Of a stretch of DNA of 64,000 bases, positions 1 to 8,431 are shown one piece after another. The DNA lies in NCBI RefSeq assembly GCF_019402665.1, contig NZ_VSST01000059.1, positions 1 through 64,000 on the forward strand, given 5' to 3'. A program made the translations under genes and the position numbers. Position 1 is the first letter of the stretch, and every line of letters begins with the position of its first letter. The DNA comes from Bradyrhizobium canariense. GTDB lineage: Bacteria; Pseudomonadota; Alphaproteobacteria; Rhizobiales; Xanthobacteraceae. A model generated the notes under the pieces. That model worked only from the letters and a program-made list of their open reading frames with translations, searched no databases and was not told the origin of the DNA.

Positions 1-1811
1 CCGGTGGTGCTGAGCGTGTAGACCACCGCGCTGCTGGTGGCGGTGTTGCCGGCGGCATCGCTCACCCGTGCGGTCAGCGAGTTGGCTCCATTGGTGAGGC
101 TGACCGTGGTGCTCCAGCTGCCGTTGCCCTGCACGATGGCGGTGCCGATCGCGGTGGCGCCGTCGAGGATGGTGACGGTGGCGCCGGCGTCGGCGACATC
201 GACCGTGCCGGTGATGGTCTGGTTGGCCTGGTTGGTCGACCCGCCGGGGCTGGTGATCGCAACCGTCGGCGCGGTGGTGTCGAGCGTGAAAACAACGGGC
301 ACGCTCGTGGTAGTGTTGGCGCTAGGGTCCAGAGCGACGATACTGTGGTTGCCATCACCTGCCAGAGTGATGGCCGTACTCCAAACGCCGCCAGAGCCAA
401 CGGTCACCGTTCCAATTTGTCTGGTGACATCATTGTAGGTATCGTACAGCGTCACTGTCGTTCCAGCGAGGGTCGCATCGACAGTTCCGCTGATCGTTTG
501 GCTTCCTTGATTGGTTGGACCACCTGCACTGCTGATAGTTACAGGTGCCAACGAAACCAAGGCGACAGCTTGCGTTATATCCAAAGTGGGGACGAGCGGT
601 TTCGATTCGGACGCAGAACTTCCGGTCATGGAAGCGAGGGTCACAAAAACCGGAGCGATCGATCCCCCACCAGCTTGGCCCTTCACGTCGTCTGCAATGA
701 CGGTGGTCGAGGCTTCGGTGGGTGACGGTGGAGGACTCCCAGCGAACTTCTGCAGCGACTTTGTATCGGCATCTCCTCGCTTGCCGTCGCTAGGTGCCGG
801 AGTGTCCGGAGCGATCTGTTTCCCAATATCGTAGATCGTCAACACCTGCTGGAAAGCGCTGAATTCCTGCGCAACTTGGCTCGGGCTCTTACTGATGGCT
901 TGGGTGATCACCTCGAGATTAGCGGCTGGCGTTATGGTCAGCGATGGACCATCGCTGGTAACCATCCCGATTGGATCTCCCGCAGTACAAGCGCCTTGAA
1001 GTGCGCCCGCTGGGACGCATTTGAAGACCTGCACCGAATGAACCTGACCGTCATGCTGATCGGCAACCGAGACCGAGACCTGCCCGTCCACTGCATCGAC
1101 ATTGAGAATGACGGCGGTACCGCGAATTCCGATCACGGCAGTAGGCGTCGCTACCTGCATGTCACCCGTTTTGGCGACCTGGCCAGCGACAAAACTGGCC
1201 GCACCTTGGACAAGGGTGAACAGAGAATGGTTCGAGCCGCTCGTCAGACTGACTAAAGTACCATTCGCATTACTCTGCCCTTCATACCCTAATTCGTTCA
1301 ACATGAAGCGAGCGTTTGCACTTAGGTTGAACGTTGAGCCGTCGATCAGAACTAGGCCGATGGTAGAGCCACTTCCAGTCTGCACGACGTCGTTCTGATA
1401 GACCACGTCCCCGTTATTCGCTTCGATAGTAACGCCATTGCGAACGATGCTGGCGCTTCCCGTTATGGTGGCGACATGGCCGATGACCTTTACAGGCGCC
1501 GCATTTCCTCCGGCTTGAGCAAAGGTTTGATAGCCTGTCAGCGCTTCGACGACTCTCGAGTCGAGTAGTGCGCCGTCTGCCGAAATGAGCGGTGAACGCT
1601 TCTCACCGAGAAAGTAATTGTGGATCGAGACCCGATGGTTAGGATCAGAAATGATGAGATCAGTGCCCGAACGTGCATATTCGCCCGAGAATAAGAGATG
1701 TGCGTCCGGAATGACGAGTGAATCAGTTGGGCCAGGCTCAGGGAGACTAAAGGACCCCCACGCGACCTCAGACGCAGCAACATCAAACTTTGGGTTTAAT
1801 GGGGTATTCAA
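1..1811 (-). CDS. FecR-domain, Ig-like-repeat surface protein (5' part, runs off the left edge)
   Basis: The reading frame is open from about 1844 down to base 1, so the C-terminus lies outside the window. About 603 codons are visible. Residues ~115-225 look like a FecR domain (alternating short beta strands with NGDVVYQNDVVQTGSGS, then LIDGSTFNLSANARF and TPTAVIGIRGTAV). A Pro/Ser/Asp-rich linker follows. From ~residue 425 there are at least two Ig-like repeats carrying a TNQ..QTI.GTVD motif and ending in FTLDTT or YTLSTT. This architecture is typical of large secreted or adhesin-like proteins. No ATG sits at the 5' end: an in-frame TGA lies at 1845-1847, and the first usable start is TTG at 1811, preceded by GGGG about 6 bases away. 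The start is therefore uncertain, or the 5' end has been lost. Function in adhesion is inferred from the domains. Confidence 0.8.
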   Translation of the reverse strand, partial: MNTPLNPKFDVAASEVAWGSFSLPEPGPTDSLVIPDAHLLFSGEYARSGTDLIISDPNHRVSIHNYFLGEKRSPLISADGALLDSRVVEALTGYQTFAQAGGNAAPVKVIGHVATITGSASIVRNGVTIEANNGDVVYQNDVVQTGSGSTIGLVLIDGSTFNLSANARFMLNELGYEGQSNANGTLVSLTSGSNHSLFTLVQGAASFVAGQVAKTGDMQVATPTAVIGIRGTAVILNVDAVDGQVSVSVADQHDGQVHSVQVFKCVPAGALQGACTAGDPIGMVTSDGPSLTITPAANLEVITQAISKSPSQVAQEFSAFQQVLTIYDIGKQIAPDTPAPSDGKRGDADTKSLQKFAGSPPPSPTEASTTVIADDVKGQAGGGSIAPVFVTLASMTGSSASESKPLVPTLDITQAVALVSLAPVTISSAGGPTNQGSQTISGTVDATLAGTTVTLYDTYNDVTRQIGTVTVGSGGVWSTAITLAGDGNHSIVALDPSANTTTSVPVVFTLDTTAPTVAITSPGGSTNQANQTITGTVDVADAGATVTILDGATAIGTAIVQGNGSWSTTVSLTNGANSLTARVSDAAGNTATSSAVVYTLSTT

Positions 1812-2072
1812 ATTCGCGACCCCAAGAATAAATTTGCAAATTAATCATATTTAATGTTAATAACACCCGATCGACGAGCTGAAAAGCGTTTTTGCAAGCA
1901 AAGCTGTATTGGTTCGAAGTCTGTTGATTGTTCGACCTCCAACAATGCGCCCGGGCGTTATAGGGCGCTGTAATACGTGTGCGGCGGAATGGAGTTGTCT
2001 GAATAGTCCCGCATCCAGCCGGACACACCGCCAGAGTCCAACTCGCATGGTGCAACCGAGAACTTTTCTCGC

Positions 2073-2264
2073 ATGGACCTGTTCGAGGTGCGCCGTCAAC
2101 TAGTGCACGCGCGGAACCGGCATTCCGATAACGGCCTTATTGTAAGGCGCATCAACGGCCTGCTATGCCGCATTTATCACTTGGAGGAAGCGCTGTACCC
2201 TAGCCAAGGTGAGCGAATCCGCAAAGCTGTTCAAATTGCGCTACGAGACACATCGAAGAGTTAG
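2073..2264 (+). CDS. Small hypothetical protein (63 aa)
   Basis: A 63-residue frame with the regular amphipathic pattern of a short helical protein (LFEVRRQLVHARN, INGLLCRIYHLEEAL). No domain is recognised and no good ribosome binding site precedes the ATG. It lies between the FecR/Ig gene and a small minus-strand gene. It could equally be a chance frame. Confidence 0.3.
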   Translation: MDLFEVRRQLVHARNRHSDNGLIVRRINGLLCRIYHLEEALYPSQGERIRKAVQIALRDTSKS

Positions 2265-2499
2265 TTTGACCTAAGTCCCGGATCAAACGGGCAGACAGCA
2301 ACAGCAAGTGCAGAGCATGGGCGCGAGGGCGTCACCGATACGTTCTCTCACGATTGAGAATGCCGGCCTTTAGATCTGGATCCGATTTAGGCCATGCCAG
2401 CATTGATTGCATATCGGACCGTAGGCGCATTCGCCCTCGCGGGGATCTCTGTGCATCCCATTGCGGACCAGTTGCGCATGGGATCTCGATTGACCGTTG

Positions 2500-2739
2500 T
2501 TAGCTCTTTTCTGCCGCGTTGAAGCCGGGCTGGCGGCTGCATGCTTGTTTGGCAACATTAGCCTCGGCGGCCATCTGAAACGACGAGGCAGACAGCAACT
2601 CCATGGCCGATTGCTCTTCGGTCAGGCGCATCTCGACATACTGCCGCTCAATCTCGGTCAGTGTAGTTTGAAGCAGGCCCAAATACCGCTCAACGTTCTT
2701 CCGATAAGTGCGCAAACGGACAAGCTTCTCGTCGATCAT
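2500..2739 (-). CDS. Small conserved-type helical protein (79 aa)
   Basis: The N-terminal half is strongly helical and charged: MIDEKLVRLRTYRKNVERY followed by LLQTTLTEIERQYVEMRL and EEQSAMELL. Short proteins of this kind, starting MIDEKL, are familiar from bradyrhizobial genomes, where they carry no assigned function. GGGATAA lies just upstream of the ATG as a plausible ribosome binding site. It is divergent from the interrupted small gene at 2875, and a perfect 21-bp palindrome lies between the two. The last ~20 residues are less regular. Confidence 0.65.
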   Translation of the reverse strand: MIDEKLVRLRTYRKNVERYLGLLQTTLTEIERQYVEMRLTEEQSAMELLSASSFQMAAEANVAKQACSRQPGFNAAEKS

Positions 2740-2812
2740 CTTTTATCCCGACGGGTACGGGTGCAATACGCCTGAAAACACCTCTTGAAGAGGCCATTTT
2801 TAAATGAGTATA

Positions 2813-2833
2813 TTTAAATGCGTCGCATTTAAA
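2813..2833. promoter_or_regulatory. Perfect 21-bp AT-rich palindrome between divergent small genes
   Basis: Arms TTTAAATGCG (2813-2822) and CGCATTTAAA (2824-2833) are perfectly complementary around a single base. A further half-site, TTTTTAAATGAG, lies ~15 bases to the left. The site is in an AT-rich island between genes transcribed away from each other (start 2739 on minus, 2875 on plus). A one-base centre makes it a better candidate for a dimeric repressor operator than for a terminator. The binding protein is unknown. Confidence 0.45.
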
Positions 2834-2874
2834 ATGACAGACAAATTCGGGCGGGTCAAGAAGGGGTATCTGTG

Positions 2875-3030
2875 ATGAAATCGATCATGCTTGCAGTCCT
2901 AATTCTGTTCGCGATTTCAGCCGTCGCGCCGCTCTAATCATCGGCAGCGCTGGCCCAGCAAAACCCACCCGCCAAAGCCAAAGTCGCTAAGAAGGGATGC
3001 AGGCTGGACGCAAAGTACGCCTGCTACTGA
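2875..3030 (+). pseudogene. Small secreted peptide gene interrupted by an in-frame TAA
   Basis: ATG at 2875 is preceded by AAGAAGGGG, a good ribosome binding site. The frame encodes a signal peptide (MKSIMLAVLILFAISAVAPL), then TAA at 2935-2937. It continues in the same frame as SSAALAQQNPPAKAKVAKK and ends CRLDAKYACY with TGA at 3028-3030. The ALAQ signal-peptidase-like site lies after the TAA, so the stop falls inside the original secretion signal. Without the stop this would be a 51-residue secreted, Lys-rich peptide with two Cys. The simplest reading is a recent nonsense mutation. Sequencing error or readthrough are alternatives. Confidence 0.6.
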
Positions 3031-3157
3031 GTGGCCTCACATCGCCGCGGCTCGCGAGTCCACATGAGACGTGGGAGCACGGTTGTTGGGTAACGTATAC
3101 AGCGGCCGCTGGGGCAAAAGCCGCTGGCGAGGAATCTTTGTTGGACATGACCTAATG

Positions 3158-3427
3158 ATGAAGCGGCAAACCACGCTCTTCGGGACCCGGAAGCACCGAT
3201 TTGGTGCAGGCGCGGGCGATGGAAGCGCCACTTACAACGAAGGCCAATTTACGATTGGCTCTCGCATCGAGGTAAGGCCCTCAGCGGGGCCACGGTTGTG
3301 CGGCAAAACCGGAACGCTGATTGGTGCTGGATACCATCCCAGGAGTCTCCGCGTCATATTGGATGGTTCAAAATCACCAATAACCCTTCACGTTGCATAC
3401 GTTGCAATTGTAAATGAGAGATTCTGA
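3158..3427 (+). CDS. Small KOW-like hypothetical protein
   Basis: The C-terminal ~55 residues (FTIGSRIEVRPSAGPRLCG, KTGTLIGAGYHP, SLRVILDGSKSPITLHVAYV) have the layout of a compact beta-barrel of KOW/SH3 style. They resemble a family of ~60-residue bradyrhizobial proteins with the pattern IG..VR...G..R......GTV.G......V..DG...P..LH..Y. The first ~35 residues are poorly structured. Starts at 3071, 3155 and 3158 are all possible and no ribosome binding site decides between them. Function unknown. Confidence 0.5.
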   Translation: MKRQTTLFGTRKHRFGAGAGDGSATYNEGQFTIGSRIEVRPSAGPRLCGKTGTLIGAGYHPRSLRVILDGSKSPITLHVAYVAIVNERF

Positions 3428-3814
3428 TTGATGCTGCGGCAGCCTGCATGAGGGACCATTCGTCATGTGGCAGAACATGGCGGCGAGACGCTCCAGTCTA
3501 GCGGCTTCGGGATATTCGTCGCCGGCACGCTTCAGATCCTGCGCGAGCGAGGTCTGCGCTCAGCCAAGTTTGGGGACTCTGCTTACGCCGAGTGACTTAC
3601 GCTTGAGCGTTCCTGGCAAGAAGGTCTTGCACTGCTGTAGCTTCCGCTAAACTCCCGGCTTTTCGGGAACGTCAGATTAGTGGACCTCGCGCCGACGGAT
3701 TGAAATGAGCTAACGATGCAGATTGAGGCATCTACTGCCTCACATTTGATATGGCGCTTTCATTATTGCGTCGCAATATAGAACGATCGTCTAGCCCATC
3801 ATGAGGCCGAAGCG
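3428..3814. other. 387-base stretch without a convincing gene; one small hairpin
   Basis: No frame here has a recognisable protein pattern. A 7-bp perfect inverted repeat (TGAGGCA at 3724-3730, TGCCTCA at 3736-3742, 5-base loop) lies ~70 bases before the protease gene at 3815. It lacks a T-run, so it is at most a weak terminator or an RNA structure in the leader. Confidence 0.35.
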
Positions 3815-4381
3815 ATGATCCGACATGCTGCACGCATGCTGGCGCTGGTGTATTGCGTTTGCAGCCAGCCAGCCTACTCCGGTCTTGAAATGCAGGAGGT
3901 TCTCCCTCCGCTTTCATTCACGCTGTTCTGTACTCAGTACCCCGAGGATTGTCAGGAGCAGCAGGACCGCCGGACAATGGACTTCCGCTCCCGACGGGGG
4001 CGCTGGCGCGAGCTCAACCAGATCAACTCGAGCGTCAATTCTGTTATCGCGGCCGAGAGTCTATCGGCAAGCCGGAATGACTATGAGTGGCAGATCTTCC
4101 CCTCTGACGGAAACTGTGGGGACTACGCCGTAACGAAACGCCATTTGCTGCTTCGATCGGGCTGGCCGAGTTCGTCTCTCCTTCTGAGCGAGGTCGTTCT
4201 TCGCACGACGGGAGAACATCATCTTGTTTTGCTCGTACCAGAAGGAGGAACCCTCTTCGTTCTCGACAACCTAAGTGGGGTGATCATCCAGTTCAATGAA
4301 GCCTTGGACAAATACGTTTTCCTGCGCGCGGAATCGGGTCTGAACCCTCAGCTCTGGACTCGCGGAATTGCAAAATCCTAA
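3815..4381 (+). CDS. Transglutaminase-like cysteine protease, LapG/BTLCP family
   Basis: 188 residues with a short hydrophobic N-terminus (residues ~5-22) consistent with export. The BTLCP (peptidase C93) core is clear: catalytic Cys101 in SDGNCGDYAVTKRH, His135/136 in GEHHLVLL, Asp151 in FVLDNLSG. In Pseudomonas the family member LapG is a periplasmic protease that cuts the N-terminus of a large repeat adhesin under c-di-GMP control through LapD. Here the nearest large gene is the FecR/Ig-repeat protein at 1-1811, which makes a similar role attractive but unproven. No LapD-like gene was recognised in the window. A second member of the family lies at 37964-38587. Confidence 0.85.
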   Translation: MIRHAARMLALVYCVCSQPAYSGLEMQEVLPPLSFTLFCTQYPEDCQEQQDRRTMDFRSRRGRWRELNQINSSVNSVIAAESLSASRNDYEWQIFPSDGNCGDYAVTKRHLLLRSGWPSSSLLLSEVVLRTTGEHHLVLLVPEGGTLFVLDNLSGVIIQFNEALDKYVFLRAESGLNPQLWTRGIAKS

Positions 4382-4606
4382 CTGACTCCGCGCGCTTCGA
4401 ATTCGACCAAGTCGCGCGATCCAATCGTCCCTTGAACTTGCGAGTACCAATCCGCTAGCTGCCGCTCCGCATTTGGTGCGGCTAAATACCGGCGGTGCAC
4501 CAGGCTCGTTAATGATAGCCAACAATCAGTTCCAAAACGCTTTGCTGCGGGTAGCATCGGGACAGGCTTTTGGGTAAGAACACGCATCCATCTCAATGAG
4601 ATTTCC

Positions 4607-5698
4607 ATGACCAAAAAGCGCGCGCTAATTACCGGTGTTACGGGCCAGGACGGGGCCTACTTGGCCGAGTTGCTCCTTGGAAAGGGCTACGAAGTCCATG
4701 GCATCAAGCGTCGGACGTCGCTCTTCAACACCGATCGCATTGACCACCTTTACCTTGATCCGCACGAGCCCGATCCGCCGTTCCGCCTGCACTACGGCGA
4801 TCTGACGGACTCCTCCAGCCTCATCCGGATCGTTGCCCAGGTGCAGCCCGACGAAATTTACAATCTGGCTGCGCAGAGCCATGTGGCCGTGTCGTTTGAG
4901 GAACCCGAATACACTGCGAATTCCGATGGGCTGGGGACGCTGCGGATTCTCGAAGCCATGCGCATCGTGGGGCTTGAGAAGACGGCGCGCTTCTATCAGG
5001 CGTCGACTTCCGAATTATATGGCCTGGTTCAGGAAATTCCGCAGAAGGAGACGACTCCCTTTTACCCGCGCTCGCCTTATGCGGTCGCCAAGCTCTACGC
5101 CTATTGGATCACGGTGAACTATCGCGAGGCGTACGGTATGTACGCCTGCAATGGAATTCTGTTCAATCACGAGTCTCCCGTTCGCGGTGAGACCTTCGTT
5201 ACCCGAAAGATCACGCGAGCACTCGCGCGAATCCATCTGGGTCTGCAAAAAAGTCTGTATTTGGGCAATCTCGACGCGCTACGCGACTGGGGCCACGCCC
5301 GCGACTACGTCGAGATGCAGTGGCTGATGCTGCAACAGGACAAGCCGGAGGATTTCGTCATCGCCACCGGCGTGCAGCATTCCGTGAGAGACTTCGTCAA
5401 TATTGCGGCCAGCGAGGTCGGAATACGGATCCGCTGGGAAGGCAGCGGCGTCGATGAGAAGGGGTATGACGTCTCTACCGGCAAATGCATCGTCTCGGTC
5501 GACCCCCGCTATTTCCGGCCCACCGAGGTCGCGACTCTCTTGGGAGATCCCGCGAAAGCGAAGCAGAAACTCGGATGGGAGCCAACGACCTCCTTCGAGA
5601 CTCTGGTTCAGGAAATGATGAAGGAAGATCTCGAATCGGCAAAGCGAGACGAACTGATCAAGCAGCACGGATTCAGATACTTTCCGCGTCACGAGTGA
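4607..5698 (+). CDS. gmd: GDP-mannose 4,6-dehydratase
   Basis: Converts GDP-D-mannose to GDP-4-dehydro-6-deoxy-D-mannose in the cytoplasm, the first step to GDP-L-fucose (or GDP-rhamnose/perosamine). The 363-residue length is normal. Visible are the NADP-binding GVTGQDG (residues 10-16), the STSELYG motif (133-139) and the short-chain dehydrogenase YxxxK (Tyr158, Lys162). The N-terminus MTKKRALITGVTGQDGAYLA and the RRTSLFNTDRIDHLY segment are diagnostic. The partner fcl lies at 7187-8161 on the other strand, so the pathway is complete but split into convergent units. A hairpin follows the stop. Confidence 0.97.
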   Translation: MTKKRALITGVTGQDGAYLAELLLGKGYEVHGIKRRTSLFNTDRIDHLYLDPHEPDPPFRLHYGDLTDSSSLIRIVAQVQPDEIYNLAAQSHVAVSFEEPEYTANSDGLGTLRILEAMRIVGLEKTARFYQASTSELYGLVQEIPQKETTPFYPRSPYAVAKLYAYWITVNYREAYGMYACNGILFNHESPVRGETFVTRKITRALARIHLGLQKSLYLGNLDALRDWGHARDYVEMQWLMLQQDKPEDFVIATGVQHSVRDFVNIAASEVGIRIRWEGSGVDEKGYDVSTGKCIVSVDPRYFRPTEVATLLGDPAKAKQKLGWEPTTSFETLVQEMMKEDLESAKRDELIKQHGFRYFPRHE

Positions 5699-5735
5699 TC
5701 TCGGGTTAGATCAGCCGTCACAGCGAGCGGGCAGG

Positions 5736-5763
5736 AGGTAAGCGCTCATCCCGGCGCTCACCT
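5736..5763. terminator. Hairpin between convergent gmd and wcaI-like gene
   Basis: Arms AGGTAAGCGC (5736-5745) and GCGCTCACCT (5754-5763) pair with one mismatch over an 8-base loop, and TTGGCTGCTTTTG follows on the plus strand. It lies 38 bases after the gmd stop and 57 bases beyond the stop of the minus-strand glycosyltransferase, so it could serve either direction. Confidence 0.5.
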
Positions 5764-5819
5764 TTGGCTGCTTTTGTTCGTCAGCCGACGTCATCTCTCC
5801 GCAGTCGAGGTCAGATGCC

Positions 5820-7127
5820 TCAGGGCAAGCGAACCGCATCCTCCACTGGAAGTCCAATGTTGTCGTTAGCGCTTGTCGGTCCGATACCCTTCGGCCCTGT
5901 CGACTTGCGCTCGTCCGCCATGACTTCCGACCACCGACGAACAATTGTTTGTCGATCCCACCGATCGAGGGCGCGCTTTCTTCCTTCCTCGCCGTAATGC
6001 CCGCGGAGGGCCGATGCCTCACTAAGCTGACAAATCGCGACTTGAAGAGCGGACGAATCTCCAGGTGGAATCACAAGGCCCGCACCAGTTACTTCCGCCG
6101 CGAGCCCCGTCCCCTCTTCGGCCATCGCGATGACTGGCCGAGCCGACGCAAAGATTGCACCAAGCTTGGAAGGCAACACCAGATCGGCTGCCTCGGCCTT
6201 CTGCGGAATCAGGTGAAAATCGGCAATTGCCATCAACTCGTTGAAGCTCTCCTTGGGCTGAAGTCCGAGAAAATGGACATTGGAGTGTCCGAGGGCCATT
6301 TGCTGGAGCCTCATCTTAGCTGGGCCCTCTCCGGCGAGGATGAAGCGAATGTGTGGATGGCTTTGCTCCAACCCGATCGCGGCCTCGATCACGAATTCAA
6401 GCCCTTGCTTGTTCGACATCGTTCCGGAGTAGAGCGCAACGATGTCATTCTCGCCGAGCTTCAGCTGCTCGCGATATTTGGTCATCCGCGAAGCGGGGCA
6501 GATCGCGCCGGTATCAATCCAATTTCTGACCTCGACCGCTCTATCGAGGCGCACCCCCTTGAGGATCAGGCGAGCCACCATCGGTTGAGAGATCGTCGAA
6601 ACATGATCGAACGATTTGAGGATCGCCGATTCAGTCCTAAGCATCCATTTGCGCAAGAAACCGTTGCGCAGCAGACCAAGGTCGAACGCTGCATCGACCT
6701 CGAAATCCTGAATGTGGAGCCATGATTTGGCGCCGACGCGACGAGCAACGAACGAGACGAAGGCAGCCGACATCAGAGACGGGGCTACCGCGATCATGAC
6801 GTCTGGTCGCCAGGATAACGCGTTAACAAGGACCGGCACTGCGCTCGAGAGTGCGAACGAGGCATGATGGATGAGCCGCTTCACCCCGGACGGATGTCGA
6901 GGCACATAGATCGGCGTACGCGTGACCCGAACGCCATCGATATGCCTCGTTCTGAAGTAAGAACTACTGAAGCGGTGCGGAATCTTCCAGGCGGGATAAT
7001 AAGGCGGTGCTGTGATCACTCTGACGTCGTGACCTTCGGCGACGAGGCTTTCGCAGAGCTCGCTATTGTATTTCGCCACTCCGATCAGATCGGGGGCATA
7101 ATTGATGCCGACCAGAAGAACACGCAT
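5820..7127 (-). CDS. WcaI-like GT4 glycosyltransferase
   Basis: About 435 residues. The N-terminus (MRVLLVGINYAPDLIGVAKY, then ITAPPYYPAWKI) and middle (SWLHIQDFEVDAAF, YSGTMSNKQGLEFVIEA) match the colanic-acid WcaI group of GT-B transferases, which in Escherichia coli is associated with fucose transfer. The C-terminal GT1 domain ends with a weak donor-binding region (LPSKLGAIFASARPVIAM). A TTG lies 15 bases upstream, but the ATG at 7127 fits the family N-terminus. It is 59 bases downstream of fcl on the same strand, probably the same transcript, supporting use of GDP-fucose. Acceptor and linkage cannot be read from the sequence. Confidence 0.85.
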   Translation of the reverse strand: MRVLLVGINYAPDLIGVAKYNSELCESLVAEGHDVRVITAPPYYPAWKIPHRFSSSYFRTRHIDGVRVTRTPIYVPRHPSGVKRLIHHASFALSSAVPVLVNALSWRPDVMIAVAPSLMSAAFVSFVARRVGAKSWLHIQDFEVDAAFDLGLLRNGFLRKWMLRTESAILKSFDHVSTISQPMVARLILKGVRLDRAVEVRNWIDTGAICPASRMTKYREQLKLGENDIVALYSGTMSNKQGLEFVIEAAIGLEQSHPHIRFILAGEGPAKMRLQQMALGHSNVHFLGLQPKESFNELMAIADFHLIPQKAEAADLVLPSKLGAIFASARPVIAMAEEGTGLAAEVTGAGLVIPPGDSSALQVAICQLSEASALRGHYGEEGRKRALDRWDRQTIVRRWSEVMADERKSTGPKGIGPTSANDNIGLPVEDAVRLP

Positions 7128-7186
7128 AAAGGCGCAATCCAAGTAAGTTTTCAGGGGTTAAATTATTGTAGGCAGAATAGTTGAGC

Positions 7187-8161
7187 TTAGGTGGTGGCGC
7201 TAACCTCCAGATGACGGCCGTAGCCCTTTAGAAAATCCTGATACGCAGCGGCGAGACCGGCGCGCAGAGGAATGTTCGGGTGCCAACCAAGGGCTCGCAC
7301 CCGCGAGCTATCGAGCAGCTTGCGCGGCGTCCCATCGGGCTTGGACGTGTCGAAGACCAGGTTACCCCGATAGCCAACGACGTCTGCAACGGTTGCCGCG
7401 AAATCTCCGATCGACAATTCATCGCCGCTACCGACATTGATCGGCAGGTCGCTTGAATAGTTCTTCAGAAGGAAGATACATGCATCGGCAAAATCTTCGA
7501 CGTTGAGAAATTCACGAAGCGGCCTGCCCGTGCCCCAGACACTCACGGTCGGTGCCTGCGCGAGCTTTGCTTCATGGAAGCGGCGGATCAGCGCGGCCGG
7601 TACGTGACTGTGATCGGGGTGGTAGTTATCGCCATGGCCATACAAGTTGGTGGGCATCACCGAAATGTAATCGTCCCCATATTGGCGACGATAGGCCTGG
7701 CACATCTTGAGACCGGCGATCTTCGCGATGGCGTACCATTCGTTTGTCGGCTCAAGCGACCCGGTCAGCAATTCGCTCTCGGCTATCGGCTGCTTGGCAT
7801 GCTTGGGATAGATGCAAGATGAGCCCAGAAACAGCAGGCGCTGAACGCCGATGGCGTGACTTGCGCGGATCACGTTGAGTTCGATCGCCAGATTTTCGCA
7901 GAGAAAGTCGACAGGAAAGCTACTGTTTGCGGCAATGCCCCCGACTTTTGCAGCAGCGTGCACCACCGCATCCGGACGGTTGGATGCCAGCCATCGCAGC
8001 GTCGGCTCTTCCTTCGTCAGATCCAGCTCGCGACGATCGGCAACAAGCACCGTGCAATTTTCGGAAGCTAGACGCCGCACAACGGCTGAACCGACCATGC
8101 CGCGATGACCCGCGACGAAGACCCGCTTGCCCGAAAGATCGTAGGTAGAAGCCCCTGTCAT
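7187..8161 (-). CDS. fcl: GDP-L-fucose synthase
   Basis: Epimerises and reduces GDP-4-dehydro-6-deoxy-D-mannose to GDP-L-fucose with NADPH. The 324-residue length is normal. The cofactor loop is GHRGMVGS (residues 18-25), followed by the family signature VGGIAAN (73-79), SSCIYP (114-119) and the catalytic YAIAK (Tyr143, Lys147). NLYGHGDNYHPDHSHVPAAL is also typical. GAGGGG lies just before the ATG. First gene of the minus-strand fcl-wcaI pair, and completes the gmd pathway. Confidence 0.96.
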   Translation of the reverse strand: MTGASTYDLSGKRVFVAGHRGMVGSAVVRRLASENCTVLVADRRELDLTKEEPTLRWLASNRPDAVVHAAAKVGGIAANSSFPVDFLCENLAIELNVIRASHAIGVQRLLFLGSSCIYPKHAKQPIAESELLTGSLEPTNEWYAIAKIAGLKMCQAYRRQYGDDYISVMPTNLYGHGDNYHPDHSHVPAALIRRFHEAKLAQAPTVSVWGTGRPLREFLNVEDFADACIFLLKNYSSDLPINVGSGDELSIGDFAATVADVVGYRGNLVFDTSKPDGTPRKLLDSSRVRALGWHPNIPLRAGLAAAYQDFLKGYGRHLEVSATT

Positions 8162-8372
8162 ACATCCCCTCTTCGGTCATCCCGATGCGGAAAAACCGAC
8201 AGTACAGCCCATTCACGCGGCGCGCTGATGCATCAAGCAAGACTCGTGCGCGTTCTCACTCGCTAACACAATCTTCACCATCGAGCAGCCCGCCTAAGAC
8301 GGCGAACATATGAATGGTGAACTGCAGCAGGGTGCACAAACCCAAAGCAGGCTATTGGCGACAAAATAGACA

Positions 8373-8401
8373 AAGCAGCCGCGCGAGCCGCACGGCTGCT
8401 T
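8373..8401 (-). terminator. Rho-independent terminator after the 8432 gene
   Basis: Perfect 9-bp arms AAGCAGCCG (8373-8381) and CGGCTGCTT (8393-8401), 11-base loop. On the minus strand it is followed by TTGTCTATTTTG and lies ~30 bases after the stop of the small secreted protein gene. Confidence 0.7.
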
Positions 8402-8431
8402 GTTCGATAAAACATCATTTAGTCTAGCGGA

